Below are positions 1-7,133 of a stretch of DNA of 61,237 nt, one piece after another. The stretch comes from Nitrospirota bacterium (lineage in GTDB: Bacteria; Nitrospirota; Nitrospiria; SBBL01; JAADHI01). A program made the translations under genes and the position numbers. The notes below the pieces were generated by a model. That model was not told where the DNA came from. It saw only the letters and a list, made by a program, of their open reading frames with translations, and made no database searches. The DNA is taken from contig JAJDBV010000075.1 in assembly GCA_029261165.1 (NCBI GenBank), positions 1 through 61,237 on the forward strand. Direction: 5' to 3'. Every line of letters starts with the position of its first letter. The stretch's first letter is position 1.

Positions 1-595
1 AGCAGGGTAGAGGAGAAAAGACTTCGCAGATAAATGCAGCGGCCTGGTCTGATATGTTTATACGATAACGCCTTGCCCAAAACAATGTGTCCTGTGAGAG
101 CCCAAGCCCGTTTGCCGTATCCGGAAAGTGAAGACGGCTTATCTCGAAGCGGTCGCGAAATGTCTGGAGATGTTGCTCTTCGATGATCTGGCCAAGGGGT
201 TTTTCGCCCAATTGCATCTCCCGGTAGAGATCTGGTTTCAATCGGGAGATCGGAAATATTGAAACCGCAGACAACAATCTTGTTCCCGGTAGTCCGGGGT
301 GTGTTCTTTTGTTTAAGGAATCCGAGCCTGGTCCGAGGGTCCGACCGTTCCGCAGCCAGATTCGGCGTTCAAAGCCTCTCTCCCCCCTGGAAATTCCTAT
401 CTTTTTTGAAAGGTCATCATGGATCAGAACCTCACCCTGGCGCTCAATCTCCACTTCGATCGACCGTAGCGTCAGTGCTTGTAGGTGTCTGATGACGGTT
501 CCGCTTGATGTAAGGAGTAATCGAAGGGAGGGGGCAATTGTCTGTTCTCGACAGCAAGCCCAGAACGCCTCCAAGTTGAGCCAATCCTGTTTCAT
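1..595 (-). CDS. Chorismate lyase-like protein (UbiC/DUF98 fold), cut by the window edge
   Basis: Reading leftwards from ATG 593-595, 198 codons stay open to the window edge. The translation follows the UbiC pattern. An N-terminal LLLTSSGTVIRHLQ block corresponds to the E. coli LLLEDSMTKRFEQ region. RRIWLRNG corresponds to the strand holding the substrate-binding Arg. LGEKPLGQII corresponds to LGKTPLGRYL, and WARRYRINIS then CEVFSP correspond to WGRRSRLRLS and TELFLP, which contains the catalytic Glu. The family splits chorismate into 4-hydroxybenzoate and pyruvate, the entry to ubiquinone or to 4-hydroxybenzoate-based lipids and pigments. Only the last few residues should be missing. The next gene upstream on this strand is the J-domain protein. 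Which 4-hydroxybenzoate product is made cannot be told here. Confidence 0.75.
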   Translation of the reverse strand, partial: MKQDWLNLEAFWACCREQTIAPSLRLLLTSSGTVIRHLQALTLRSIEVEIERQGEVLIHDDLSKKIGISRGERGFERRIWLRNGRTLGPGSDSLNKRTHPGLPGTRLLSAVSIFPISRLKPDLYREMQLGEKPLGQIIEEQHLQTFRDRFEISRLHFPDTANGLGLSQDTLFWARRYRINISDQAAAFICEVFSPLPC

Positions 596-604
596 GTGGA
601 TTTC

Positions 605-633
605 ATCCTACTTAAATCATATTTTTGTGTCAA
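605..633 (-). promoter_or_regulatory. Candidate sigma-70-type promoter for the chorismate lyase-like gene
   Basis: On the minus strand a perfect -35 TTGACA (628-633) is followed after 17 bases by TAGGAT (605-610) as a -10. Transcription would start around base 598, only a few bases before the ATG at 595. The transcript would therefore be nearly leaderless unless the true promoter lies further up. Confidence 0.4.
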
Positions 634-719
634 GTGTCAGACGGCTTGAGCCAACGATATTCAAAAGGATCTATATGAAAATCATTGTTCCAAAGGGTGC
701 AGGGGTACCCTACCCTTCC

Positions 720-1316
720 TCACTCCGGGGAAGACTCCTTGATCATTTGATATGCCTCAACCACCCGCCGGAGGCTGCTCTCGGAACTTCGGTCCCCTCC
801 GTGGGCATCGGGATGGTATTTCTTGGCGAGGCGGCGAAAGACCGAAGTGACTTTGGACATACTGGCCCCCTCTTCCAATTCCAATGTTCGATAGGCTTCT
901 GTGAGGGAAGAGATTTCACCTTTCGAGGGGGGTGTTCCATTCGTTCCCTGCTGGCTAAAGCGACTGAAAAAATCAGACAAGCGGGCAGAGGCCCGCCGTT
1001 TCCGGCGCGCTCGCCGAAAGAGGCGGGCTTCAAGCTCGTCCAGTAGGTCGGCAAGATAATCAAGGCGTGCTGCCGATTGCCGTAACAAGGCCATGGTATC
1101 GGCTGCATTGATCTGCTCTCCCAGCTTAAAAAAGAGGAGTTCAAAGCGATCAATTTTTTCCTCTATTTTTAAATAGCTTAAAACCTCTGTTTCGTAATAC
1201 CGATCAAAAGCATAGGACAGGCTCTCTTGAAGGGATTTGTTGAGGACGGAAAGATGGGACTGAAGCTTTTTTTTTCGTTCGCTTAGCGTTTTTGAGGAGC
1301 TTGAATCCTGGGACAT
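720..1316 (-). CDS. J-domain protein with N-terminal helical region
   Basis: A 198-residue protein. Residues about 136-198 form a J domain: helix I (SLTEAYRTLELEEG), a basic helix II and the diagnostic HPD tripeptide at 168-170 within KKYHPDAHGG, then a third helix. J domains stimulate ATP hydrolysis by DnaK-type Hsp70 chaperones, and the HPD is the contact point. Residues 1-110 look helical and charged, with an Arg-rich stretch at 100-110, and match no family I recognise. There is no Gly/Phe region or zinc finger, so this is a type III co-chaperone and not DnaJ itself. It lies 58 bases downstream of metH on the same strand and may share its transcript. The client is unknown. Confidence 0.85.
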   Translation of the reverse strand: MSQDSSSSKTLSERKKKLQSHLSVLNKSLQESLSYAFDRYYETEVLSYLKIEEKIDRFELLFFKLGEQINAADTMALLRQSAARLDYLADLLDELEARLFRRARRKRRASARLSDFFSRFSQQGTNGTPPSKGEISSLTEAYRTLELEEGASMSKVTSVFRRLAKKYHPDAHGGDRSSESSLRRVVEAYQMIKESSPE

Positions 1317-1374
1317 TCTCCCCTCTCTGCGACTCGGAATATGTTGTGTTTATATCGTCTCTTTTATCGCGATA

Positions 1375-4300
1375 TTACTGGTCCACGCGAAAATATCTTG
1401 CATCGGGATGGTGAAAAGCCAATGCTGAAACAGTCGCTTCCGGATCCATCATGTTCCCCTCCGTGAGTTCAACCCCGATCTTGGCGGTGACGTCCAAAAG
1501 ACGAAAGAGCTTTTGCTGGTCGGACATGTCGGGACAGGCTGGGTAGCCAAAACTGACACGGATGCCTCTATATTTATTCTTCAGGGTGTCCGCAATGCTC
1601 ATCCCGTCCGGATCACTGATTCCCCAGTCGGACCGGATCTTCTTGTGAAGCCATTCGGCGAAGCCCTCTGCACCCTCTATCGCGATGGATTGGAGAAGGT
1701 GGGAACGGAGGTAGCTGCCCTCCTCCTTCCAGGCCTCAGATAGGCTGCGGACGCCCTGTCCGGTGGACACGACAAAAAGGGCGATGGTGTCGATTTCTGC
1801 GTGGTCGCTGTTCCTGCAGTAATCGGAGAGGCAGAGATGGTCTCCATGTTGTTGACGAAGGAAGGAGAAGGTCTCCAGAGGACGCTCCGGGTCGGTCGGG
1901 TCATAGAGAATTAGATCATTTCCCAAGGACCTGCAGGGGAAAAAGCGATAGATTCCTTTGGCACTAAAGTACCTCTTGGAGAGTATTTCTTCCTTGAGGG
2001 CCTCAACCGTGGCAAAGAGTGTTTCTGCTTTTTCATTTTTTTCCGCCAGGAGACGCTCAATATTTCCCTTGAGCCCCAGATGTTTCCCGTAGAGCATTGC
2101 GGGGTTGATGAAATCGAAGATTTCCCGAAGCGGTCCTTCTGTGATGACATGGGGATCAAAATCAGGCGGCTTCGGTAAAGGATGATTGTGACCCATTGAA
2201 GATGTGAACACCTGTGCGGGAGAAGGTGCCGGACGCTTTTTCATTCCCTCCGCATTTTTACGAATCGCGGCCTGGTCTGTCTTGAGCTTGTCCAGTAATT
2301 CGGGACGTCTTTCTTTGTCAGACAATTGGTTGGCCAGCTTGAGCCCATCCATGGCATCCTTGGCATAAAGAACCGGACCGGTATATTGAGGCGCAATCTT
2401 TGCGCCTGTAAAGCGCGGCGTGAGCGCGGCGCCCCCAACCAGGATGGGGAGTGCAATTCCTGCTGCCTTTAAATCCTGTGCGGTGATGGTCATCTGCTGA
2501 GCCGATTTGACCAGAAGACCGGAGAGGCCAATCATGTCCGGGTTTTCTTTCCGGACCGCATTAATCAGGACATCTGGCGCAACCTTGATCCCGAGATTAA
2601 CGATTTCAAAGCCGTTGTTTCCGAGAATAATCTCGACCAGGTTTTTTCCAATATCGTGAACATCTCCCTTTACCGTGGCCAGGACCATCTTTCCTCTACT
2701 GGCGGCATCGTTCTTATCGATAAAGGGTTCCAGGTGTCGAACCGCAGCTTTCATCGCCTCGGCCGATTGGAGAACCTCAGCAACAATCAGCTCGTTGTTG
2801 TTGAAGAGCCGTCCTACTTCATCCATGCCGGTCATCAAGGGGCCATTGATAATATCCAGCGGTTTGGTGTCCTTCAGTTTGAGATCGATGTCGGCGGTCA
2901 ATCCCTCTTTAGAACCCTCAACAATATATTGCGCGAGGCGTTCATCCAGTGGAAGGTCGACCTTCTTTTTCTTTCCGCTGCCTCCCTTTTTGTCCTTAAA
3001 GTGAGCGGCAAAGCGTGCGACCGGATCATCACCTCTCCAGAAGAGGAGATCTTCAGAGAGCAGACGTTCTTTTTCGGGGATGGAAGGATAACGCTCCAGC
3101 TTTTCGGAGTTGACGATCGCGTAATCCAGGCCAGCCTGAACCGTGTGATAGAGGAAGACTGAATTGAGAACCTCACGGCCCGCGGGCGGAAGGCCGAATG
3201 AGACATTGCTGACACCCAGGACGGTTTTGACCTCTGGCAGTGCTTCCTTGATGGCGCGTATTCCCTGAATGGTTTCTCCGGCAGAGCCGATGTAGTTCTC
3301 GTCGCCGGTGCCCACCGGGAAGACGAGCGGGTCAAAAATGATATCACGAGGCGCGATGTGATATTTCTCAACCAGGAGTTTGTAGGACCTTAACGCAATC
3401 TCAACCTTCCGATCACAGGTGACGCCCATGCCTTGTTCGGGGTCTTCATCAATACAGCCGACAACCACGGCTCCTCCGTACTTTTTAAGGAGAGGAACGA
3501 TCTTCTCGAAGCGCACTTCTCCTTCTTCCAGATTAATCGAATTGATAATACATTTCCCCTGACAGAGCTTCAGGGCGGCCTCGGCCACTTCATCGTCGGT
3601 CGAATCAATCATGATTGGAACACGTATTTTTTTTGTCAGGAAGCCGAGAAATGCATCAATATCGGTCAACTCGTCCCGATCCGGGTTTGCCATACAGACA
3701 TCGAGAACCTGCGCCCCGTTCTTGACCTGTGACCGCCCGATTTCGGCCCCTTCTTCAAATTTTTCCTCGACAATCATCTTCTTGAACTTGCGGCTGCCGA
3801 TGACATTTGCCCGTTCCCCAACGATGATCGGCCGGTTTTCCTCCTCGATCTGGAGAAAGTCGATCCCGGAGACGGCCGTTTTTAATTTGTTTTTGGGAAG
3901 TCGCGGTTTCTGCCCCTTTACCATTTCAGCAATGGCCGTAATATGAGCCGGGGTTGTTCCGCAGCAGCCGCCGATCAGGTTGATCCAGCCCGCTTCCACA
4001 AAACGGAGAAGTTTTGTGGACAGTGATTCAGGGGTTTCTTCGTAAAGACCTTCTTCATCCGGCAAGCCGGCATTCGGATAGATACTGATCAGGGTTGTTG
4101 CCATTTCATCGAGAGAACGAATGTGATCGGTCATAAATTCCGGCCCGGTCGCACAATTCAGCCCAATGGAGAAGAGCGGAAGGTGCTCGAGAGAGGTATA
4201 GAGAGATTCAACCCCCTGGCCGGCCAGCATGGTTCCGGTCTGTTCGATGGTGGCCGAAACCATAATCGGGAGGGGGATGCCTGTTTCTGCTTCAGCCTGG

Positions 4301-4836
4301 AGGAGTCCGATAACAGCGGCCTTGAGATTGAGGGTGTCCTGCGCGGTCTCCAGCAGGAGAAGATCAACACCTCCTTCGATCAGGGCGACAGACTGCAGCC
4401 GGTAGGATGCGGTCAATTCGTCGAAAGTGACCCCGCCGGTGACCGTGATGGCTTTCGTCGTCGGTCCCATCGATCCGGCGACGAAGCGGGGCTTCTCGGG
4501 CGTCGAACATTTTTCAGCCGCCGCCCGGGCCAGTTTGGCTCCGGCCCGATTGATTTCCAGGACCTTTGCCTGCAGATCATATTCGGCGAGTACGATATCC
4601 ATCCCGCCGAAGGTGTTGGTTTCAACAATATCGGCCCCGGCGGAAAAGTAGGTTTCATGGATCGATTGGATCAGGTCCGGTCGGGTGATGTTCAGATTTT
4701 CATTACAGCCCTCGAGTGCGTCTCCTCCGAAATCAGCTGCGGTGGGATTGTTCTCCTGGATCATCGTCCCCATTGCCCCGTCCATAACGAGAATCCGTTC
4801 TTTAAGGAGTGCCTTGATTCGTTCGCTTCGAGTCAT
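1375..4836 (-). CDS. metH: Cobalamin-dependent methionine synthase
   Basis: A 1153-residue, four-module enzyme (E. coli MetH has 1227) that moves a methyl group from 5-methyltetrahydrofolate to homocysteine through methylcobalamin. The homocysteine module is residues 1-300, with zinc ligands at Cys228 (LNCATG), Cys291 and Cys292 (GGCCGTT). The pterin-binding module is about 330-600. A cap and B12 module is about 625-870, with the base-off motif DVHDIGKN in which His727 is the cobalt ligand. The SAM-dependent reactivation module runs from about 905 to the end and contains GYPACPD. All modules look intact. The start ATG lacks a strong ribosome site but gives the family N-terminus. The gene is divergent from mraZ. 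No B12 or SAM riboswitch was recognised upstream. Confidence 0.97.
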   Translation of the reverse strand: MTRSERIKALLKERILVMDGAMGTMIQENNPTAADFGGDALEGCNENLNITRPDLIQSIHETYFSAGADIVETNTFGGMDIVLAEYDLQAKVLEINRAGAKLARAAAEKCSTPEKPRFVAGSMGPTTKAITVTGGVTFDELTASYRLQSVALIEGGVDLLLLETAQDTLNLKAAVIGLLQAEAETGIPLPIMVSATIEQTGTMLAGQGVESLYTSLEHLPLFSIGLNCATGPEFMTDHIRSLDEMATTLISIYPNAGLPDEEGLYEETPESLSTKLLRFVEAGWINLIGGCCGTTPAHITAIAEMVKGQKPRLPKNKLKTAVSGIDFLQIEEENRPIIVGERANVIGSRKFKKMIVEEKFEEGAEIGRSQVKNGAQVLDVCMANPDRDELTDIDAFLGFLTKKIRVPIMIDSTDDEVAEAALKLCQGKCIINSINLEEGEVRFEKIVPLLKKYGGAVVVGCIDEDPEQGMGVTCDRKVEIALRSYKLLVEKYHIAPRDIIFDPLVFPVGTGDENYIGSAGETIQGIRAIKEALPEVKTVLGVSNVSFGLPPAGREVLNSVFLYHTVQAGLDYAIVNSEKLERYPSIPEKERLLSEDLLFWRGDDPVARFAAHFKDKKGGSGKKKKVDLPLDERLAQYIVEGSKEGLTADIDLKLKDTKPLDIINGPLMTGMDEVGRLFNNNELIVAEVLQSAEAMKAAVRHLEPFIDKNDAASRGKMVLATVKGDVHDIGKNLVEIILGNNGFEIVNLGIKVAPDVLINAVRKENPDMIGLSGLLVKSAQQMTITAQDLKAAGIALPILVGGAALTPRFTGAKIAPQYTGPVLYAKDAMDGLKLANQLSDKERRPELLDKLKTDQAAIRKNAEGMKKRPAPSPAQVFTSSMGHNHPLPKPPDFDPHVITEGPLREIFDFINPAMLYGKHLGLKGNIERLLAEKNEKAETLFATVEALKEEILSKRYFSAKGIYRFFPCRSLGNDLILYDPTDPERPLETFSFLRQQHGDHLCLSDYCRNSDHAEIDTIALFVVSTGQGVRSLSEAWKEEGSYLRSHLLQSIAIEGAEGFAEWLHKKIRSDWGISDPDGMSIADTLKNKYRGIRVSFGYPACPDMSDQQKLFRLLDVTAKIGVELTEGNMMDPEATVSALAFHHPDARYFRVDQ

Positions 4837-4860
4837 GTTGTTATCCCAAGAGAAAAACTA

Positions 4861-4889
4861 ATTATAAAATAAAACCATCTTACCAGAAA
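4861..4889 (-). promoter_or_regulatory. Candidate promoter for metH
   Basis: On the minus strand a perfect TATAAT (4861-4866) lies 25 bases upstream of the metH ATG. A poor -35, TTTCTG (4884-4889), sits 17 bases further up. If used, the leader is only about 18 bases, too short for a riboswitch. Confidence 0.45.
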
Positions 4890-5191
4890 GCAAGAGAGGT
4901 CGTCACGCTTCACTTTTGTGCAGTGGGGAGGTCTGCCAAAAAATGGTGAATGGTGAACCCCGATTTCTTATTGCCACTACATATCGGGAAAATGCGGTGA
5001 ATTATTTTGGCCATATTCCCCTTGGGTGAGGTCTAGAGTTGGATTTGCGTTTTTATGTATCATACGGAACTTATTTTAAGGAGAGGAGGAATCAATTCTA
5101 TTTTATTTCACGTGCTTTTCTCAAATGAATTCGTCATACCAAAAATAGAGCAGATCCTTTAGACGAGTTTTTTTATTTTTTTTATTTTTAC
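4890..5191. other. Intergenic spacer between divergent metH and mraZ
   Basis: About 300 bases without a credible ORF or RNA gene. The stretch is AT-rich, especially 5161-5190, which is mostly T and A runs just ahead of the mraZ -35. That could act as an UP-like element, but this is inference. A purine-rich ribosome-site-like word at about 5089-5099 is followed only by a 16-codon frame and is not called. Confidence 0.5.
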
Positions 5192-5219
5192 TTGACATAT
5201 TGGGGGCTTAGGGTATACT
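5192..5219 (+). promoter_or_regulatory. Promoter of the dcw cluster (Pmra)
   Basis: A perfect -35 TTGACA at 5192-5197 and a near-perfect -10 TATACT at 5214-5219 are separated by 16 bases and preceded by a T/A-rich tract. It lies directly upstream of the MraZ operator repeats and mraZ. It is the strongest promoter-like sequence in the window and the likely main promoter for the whole division and cell-wall cluster. Confidence 0.85.
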
Positions 5220-5226
5220 TCGGCAG

Positions 5227-5255
5227 AAAGTGGGAGAAAGTGGGGATCAATGGAG
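5227..5255 (+). promoter_or_regulatory. MraZ operator: three 10-bp-phased repeats
   Basis: TGGGA (5231-5235), TGGGG (5241-5245) and TGGAG (5251-5255) lie exactly 10 bases apart. The first two are each preceded by AAAG, so they also read as AAAGTGG repeats with three-base gaps. Both layouts match published MraZ sites (TGGGN with 5-base spacers in E. coli, AAAGTG-type repeats in mycoplasmas). The block lies between the -10 and the mraZ start, so MraZ bound here should repress its own operon. The third repeat overlaps the ribosome-binding site. Confidence 0.8.
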
Positions 5256-5263
5256 GAGATAGG

Positions 5264-5707
5264 GTGTTTTTGGGGACGTTTCATCATGCCCTCGACTCAA
5301 AGGGGCGTTTAAGTATTCCGGTAAAGTTCAGGGAAATATTGAACACCGAGTCTAATGGGACGATTGTTATAACGACCGACCTCGATCTTTGTCTTGCGGC
5401 CTATCCAACGCACGAGTGGCAGTCATTTATGGAGAAGGCGAAAAAATTGCCGACAATGGATAAAGGCGTCAAGCGTTTCTTCCGGTTTTTATTTTCAAGT
5501 GCTTCCGAGTGTTTCCTGGATAAGCAGGGCCGTGTTCTTATCCCGCCAAACCTTCGCGAATATGCCGGATTGAATGGGAATGCGGTCGTTGTTGGAGGTG
5601 GAAATAAATTTGAAGTCTGGAATCCTGGAAAATGGGAGGAGAGCGAGGCTCTGGTTTCAGAAAATGCATCCCAGATTCAGGACACTCTGGCAGAATTGGG
5701 TATGTAA
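5264..5707 (+). CDS. mraZ: Transcriptional regulator MraZ
   Basis: A 147-residue protein with the two tandem AbrB-like halves of MraZ, each carrying the DxxxR signature: DSKGR (11-15) and DKQGR (86-90). MraZ forms a ring-shaped oligomer that binds the repeats ahead of its own gene and controls the dcw operon. The frame is open upstream to the TTG in the -35 box, which cannot be translated from this promoter. The GTG at 5264 is chosen because it gives the usual N-terminus (MFLGTFHHALD) and follows GGAGGAGA at 5252-5259. It is the first gene of the cluster, 61 bases before rsmH. Confidence 0.95.
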   Translation: MFLGTFHHALDSKGRLSIPVKFREILNTESNGTIVITTDLDLCLAAYPTHEWQSFMEKAKKLPTMDKGVKRFFRFLFSSASECFLDKQGRVLIPPNLREYAGLNGNAVVVGGGNKFEVWNPGKWEESEALVSENASQIQDTLAELGM

Positions 5708-5768
5708 TCGGGGACAAAAAATTCCCGGTTGAAGGTGATATCCATAGAGAGACACCTTAGGGAAGAAG

Positions 5769-6725
5769 ATGTCAATCACAGGCTTGAGCGAAAGTTCGGA
5801 AGAAGCAGAATCGGTTCACCAGCCGGTTCTTGTCAACGCAGTTCTGGGGGCCTTGGCATGCCAGCCGCTTTCCTCAAAGGTCTATCTTGATTGTACGGTC
5901 GGAGCAGGCGGCCATACGGAAGCGATCTTGAATCAAACGGCCCCTCACGGGAGGGTGATCGGTTTGGACCGGGATGATGAGATCCTGGCAATCGCGACGA
6001 AACGATTAAGCGATTTTTCTGATCGACTCGTCATGCGCCAGGGATCTTTTCGCCAGATTGTTCAAACGATAGAGGGTCTTCATCTCTCCGAAGTTGACGG
6101 GATATTGTTCGACTTTGGGGTTTCTTCTTTTCAGCTTGATCAAGCTGAGCGTGGATTTTCATTTCAAAAGCCGGGGCCGCTCGATATGCGGATGGACCGA
6201 GGGCAAAAAGAGACCGCAGCGGACTGGATCAACCGGCTTTCTCAGGCTGAGTTGGCAGATGTGATCTGGCGATATGGCGAGGATCGCTGGTCCAGGCGAA
6301 TCTCGGCCGGAATTGTTCGTTATCGTGGCGAGAAAGGGGAAATTCTCCGGACTGAAGAGCTGGAGGCGATCATCTGGAAAGCGGTTCCTGCCAAATATAG
6401 GCATGGAAGGATTCATCCGGCGACCCGGACTTTTCAGGCCTTACGAATTGTTGTAAATCAAGAGTTGGAACAGATTGAAGCGGGATTGGCTCAGGCCATG
6501 TCACTAATGGCCGTTGGGGGGAGATTGACGGTGATTTCTTTTCATTCTTTGGAGGATCGCTGTGTAAAGCAGACCTTTAAGCGGGCAGCTTCCTCCGGAC
6601 CGCCGGACAGGGAAAAACGGTTTATCAACCTTTTTAAGAAACCAATTGTTGCCGGGCCGGAAGAGATTTCGCAAAATCCGCGCGCGCGAAGCGCGAAACT
6701 GCGGTGCCTGGAGCGGGCAGCATGA
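5769..6725 (+). CDS. rsmH: 16S rRNA (cytosine-1402-N4)-methyltransferase
   Basis: A 318-residue protein of the MraW/RsmH family, which methylates N4 of C1402 in the 16S decoding centre. The SAM-binding loop is CTVGAGGHTEAIL near residue 46. The family blocks FDFGVSSFQLD, GPLDMRMD, HPATRTFQALRI and ISFHSLEDR follow in order. The C-terminus shows the conserved NPRARSAKLR run. Length is typical. It is always next to mraZ in dcw clusters, and here its stop overlaps the ftsL start (ATGA), so the two are probably translationally coupled. Confidence 0.97.
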   Translation: MSITGLSESSEEAESVHQPVLVNAVLGALACQPLSSKVYLDCTVGAGGHTEAILNQTAPHGRVIGLDRDDEILAIATKRLSDFSDRLVMRQGSFRQIVQTIEGLHLSEVDGILFDFGVSSFQLDQAERGFSFQKPGPLDMRMDRGQKETAADWINRLSQAELADVIWRYGEDRWSRRISAGIVRYRGEKGEILRTEELEAIIWKAVPAKYRHGRIHPATRTFQALRIVVNQELEQIEAGLAQAMSLMAVGGRLTVISFHSLEDRCVKQTFKRAASSGPPDREKRFINLFKKPIVAGPEEISQNPRARSAKLRCLERAA

Positions 6726-7066
6726 AAGATCTATTTAGTGAAGAAGGAGCTGAAAAGGTGTCGCGCCTTCTACTCATTGCCTTGGGAGGCGGGATTTTGT
6801 TCTTGGCTTTTCTCTCTCTCTGGCAAAGAAATAAAATGGTTCACATCGGATATGAGATTGAAAGCCTCCAGAAGCAGAAAAAAGAATTGGTCCGAATCCG
6901 GAAAGAGCTGCTTGCTGAGGCGGAGACCCTCAGCGCGGTGGATCGGATTGAACGGATTGCCGTGAAACAGCTCGGCATGAAAGTGCCCCGACCTCAACAG
7001 CGTGTTTATGTCGATCGAGAGCGGATCAAATCAGCCCGTATTGAGGGTGGGCGGTCCATTCGGTAA
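6722..7066 (+). CDS. ftsL: Cell division protein FtsL
   Basis: A 114-residue bitopic protein: a short cytoplasmic N-terminus, one membrane helix at about residues 15-37, then a coiled-coil stretch rich in Lys and Glu and a short conserved end (RIERIAVKQLGM). FtsL forms a periplasmic coiled coil with FtsB and FtsQ and activates FtsW-FtsI. The ATG at 6722 overlaps the rsmH stop and has GGAGCGGG upstream. An earlier frame-compatible GTG at 6704 is less likely. Sequence conservation in this family is low, so the call rests on position, size and topology as well as the C-terminal motif. Confidence 0.9.
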   Translation: MKDLFSEEGAEKVSRLLLIALGGGILFLAFLSLWQRNKMVHIGYEIESLQKQKKELVRIRKELLAEAETLSAVDRIERIAVKQLGMKVPRPQQRVYVDRERIKSARIEGGRSIR

Positions 7067-7133
7067 GCAATACGATGTCAGGTTTTACCGGAAAAGTTCC
7101 GGGATGCAGCCAAATGATTAAGGCGACCCGATT

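Noticed and set aside
720-745. GGGTACCC palindrome near the end of the J-domain gene as a terminator
   Set aside because: The stem is imperfect and no T-run follows on the minus strand.
309-1046. A 245-codon plus-strand open frame
   Set aside because: It lies antisense to the chorismate lyase-like gene and the J-domain gene, both of which show clear family motifs. The frame's product has no recognisable feature.
4123-4872. A 249-codon plus-strand open frame
   Set aside because: It is antisense to the homocysteine domain of metH, with low-complexity Gly/Arg content. It is a shadow frame.
4906-5010. Words resembling cobalamin-riboswitch boxes (AGTGGGGAGGTCTGCC, GCCACTAC, GGGAAAATGCGGTGAA) near metH
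   Set aside because: They occur in the reverse of the required order on the plus strand, pointing away from metH, and the metH -10 leaves a leader of only about 18 bases. Probably coincidence.
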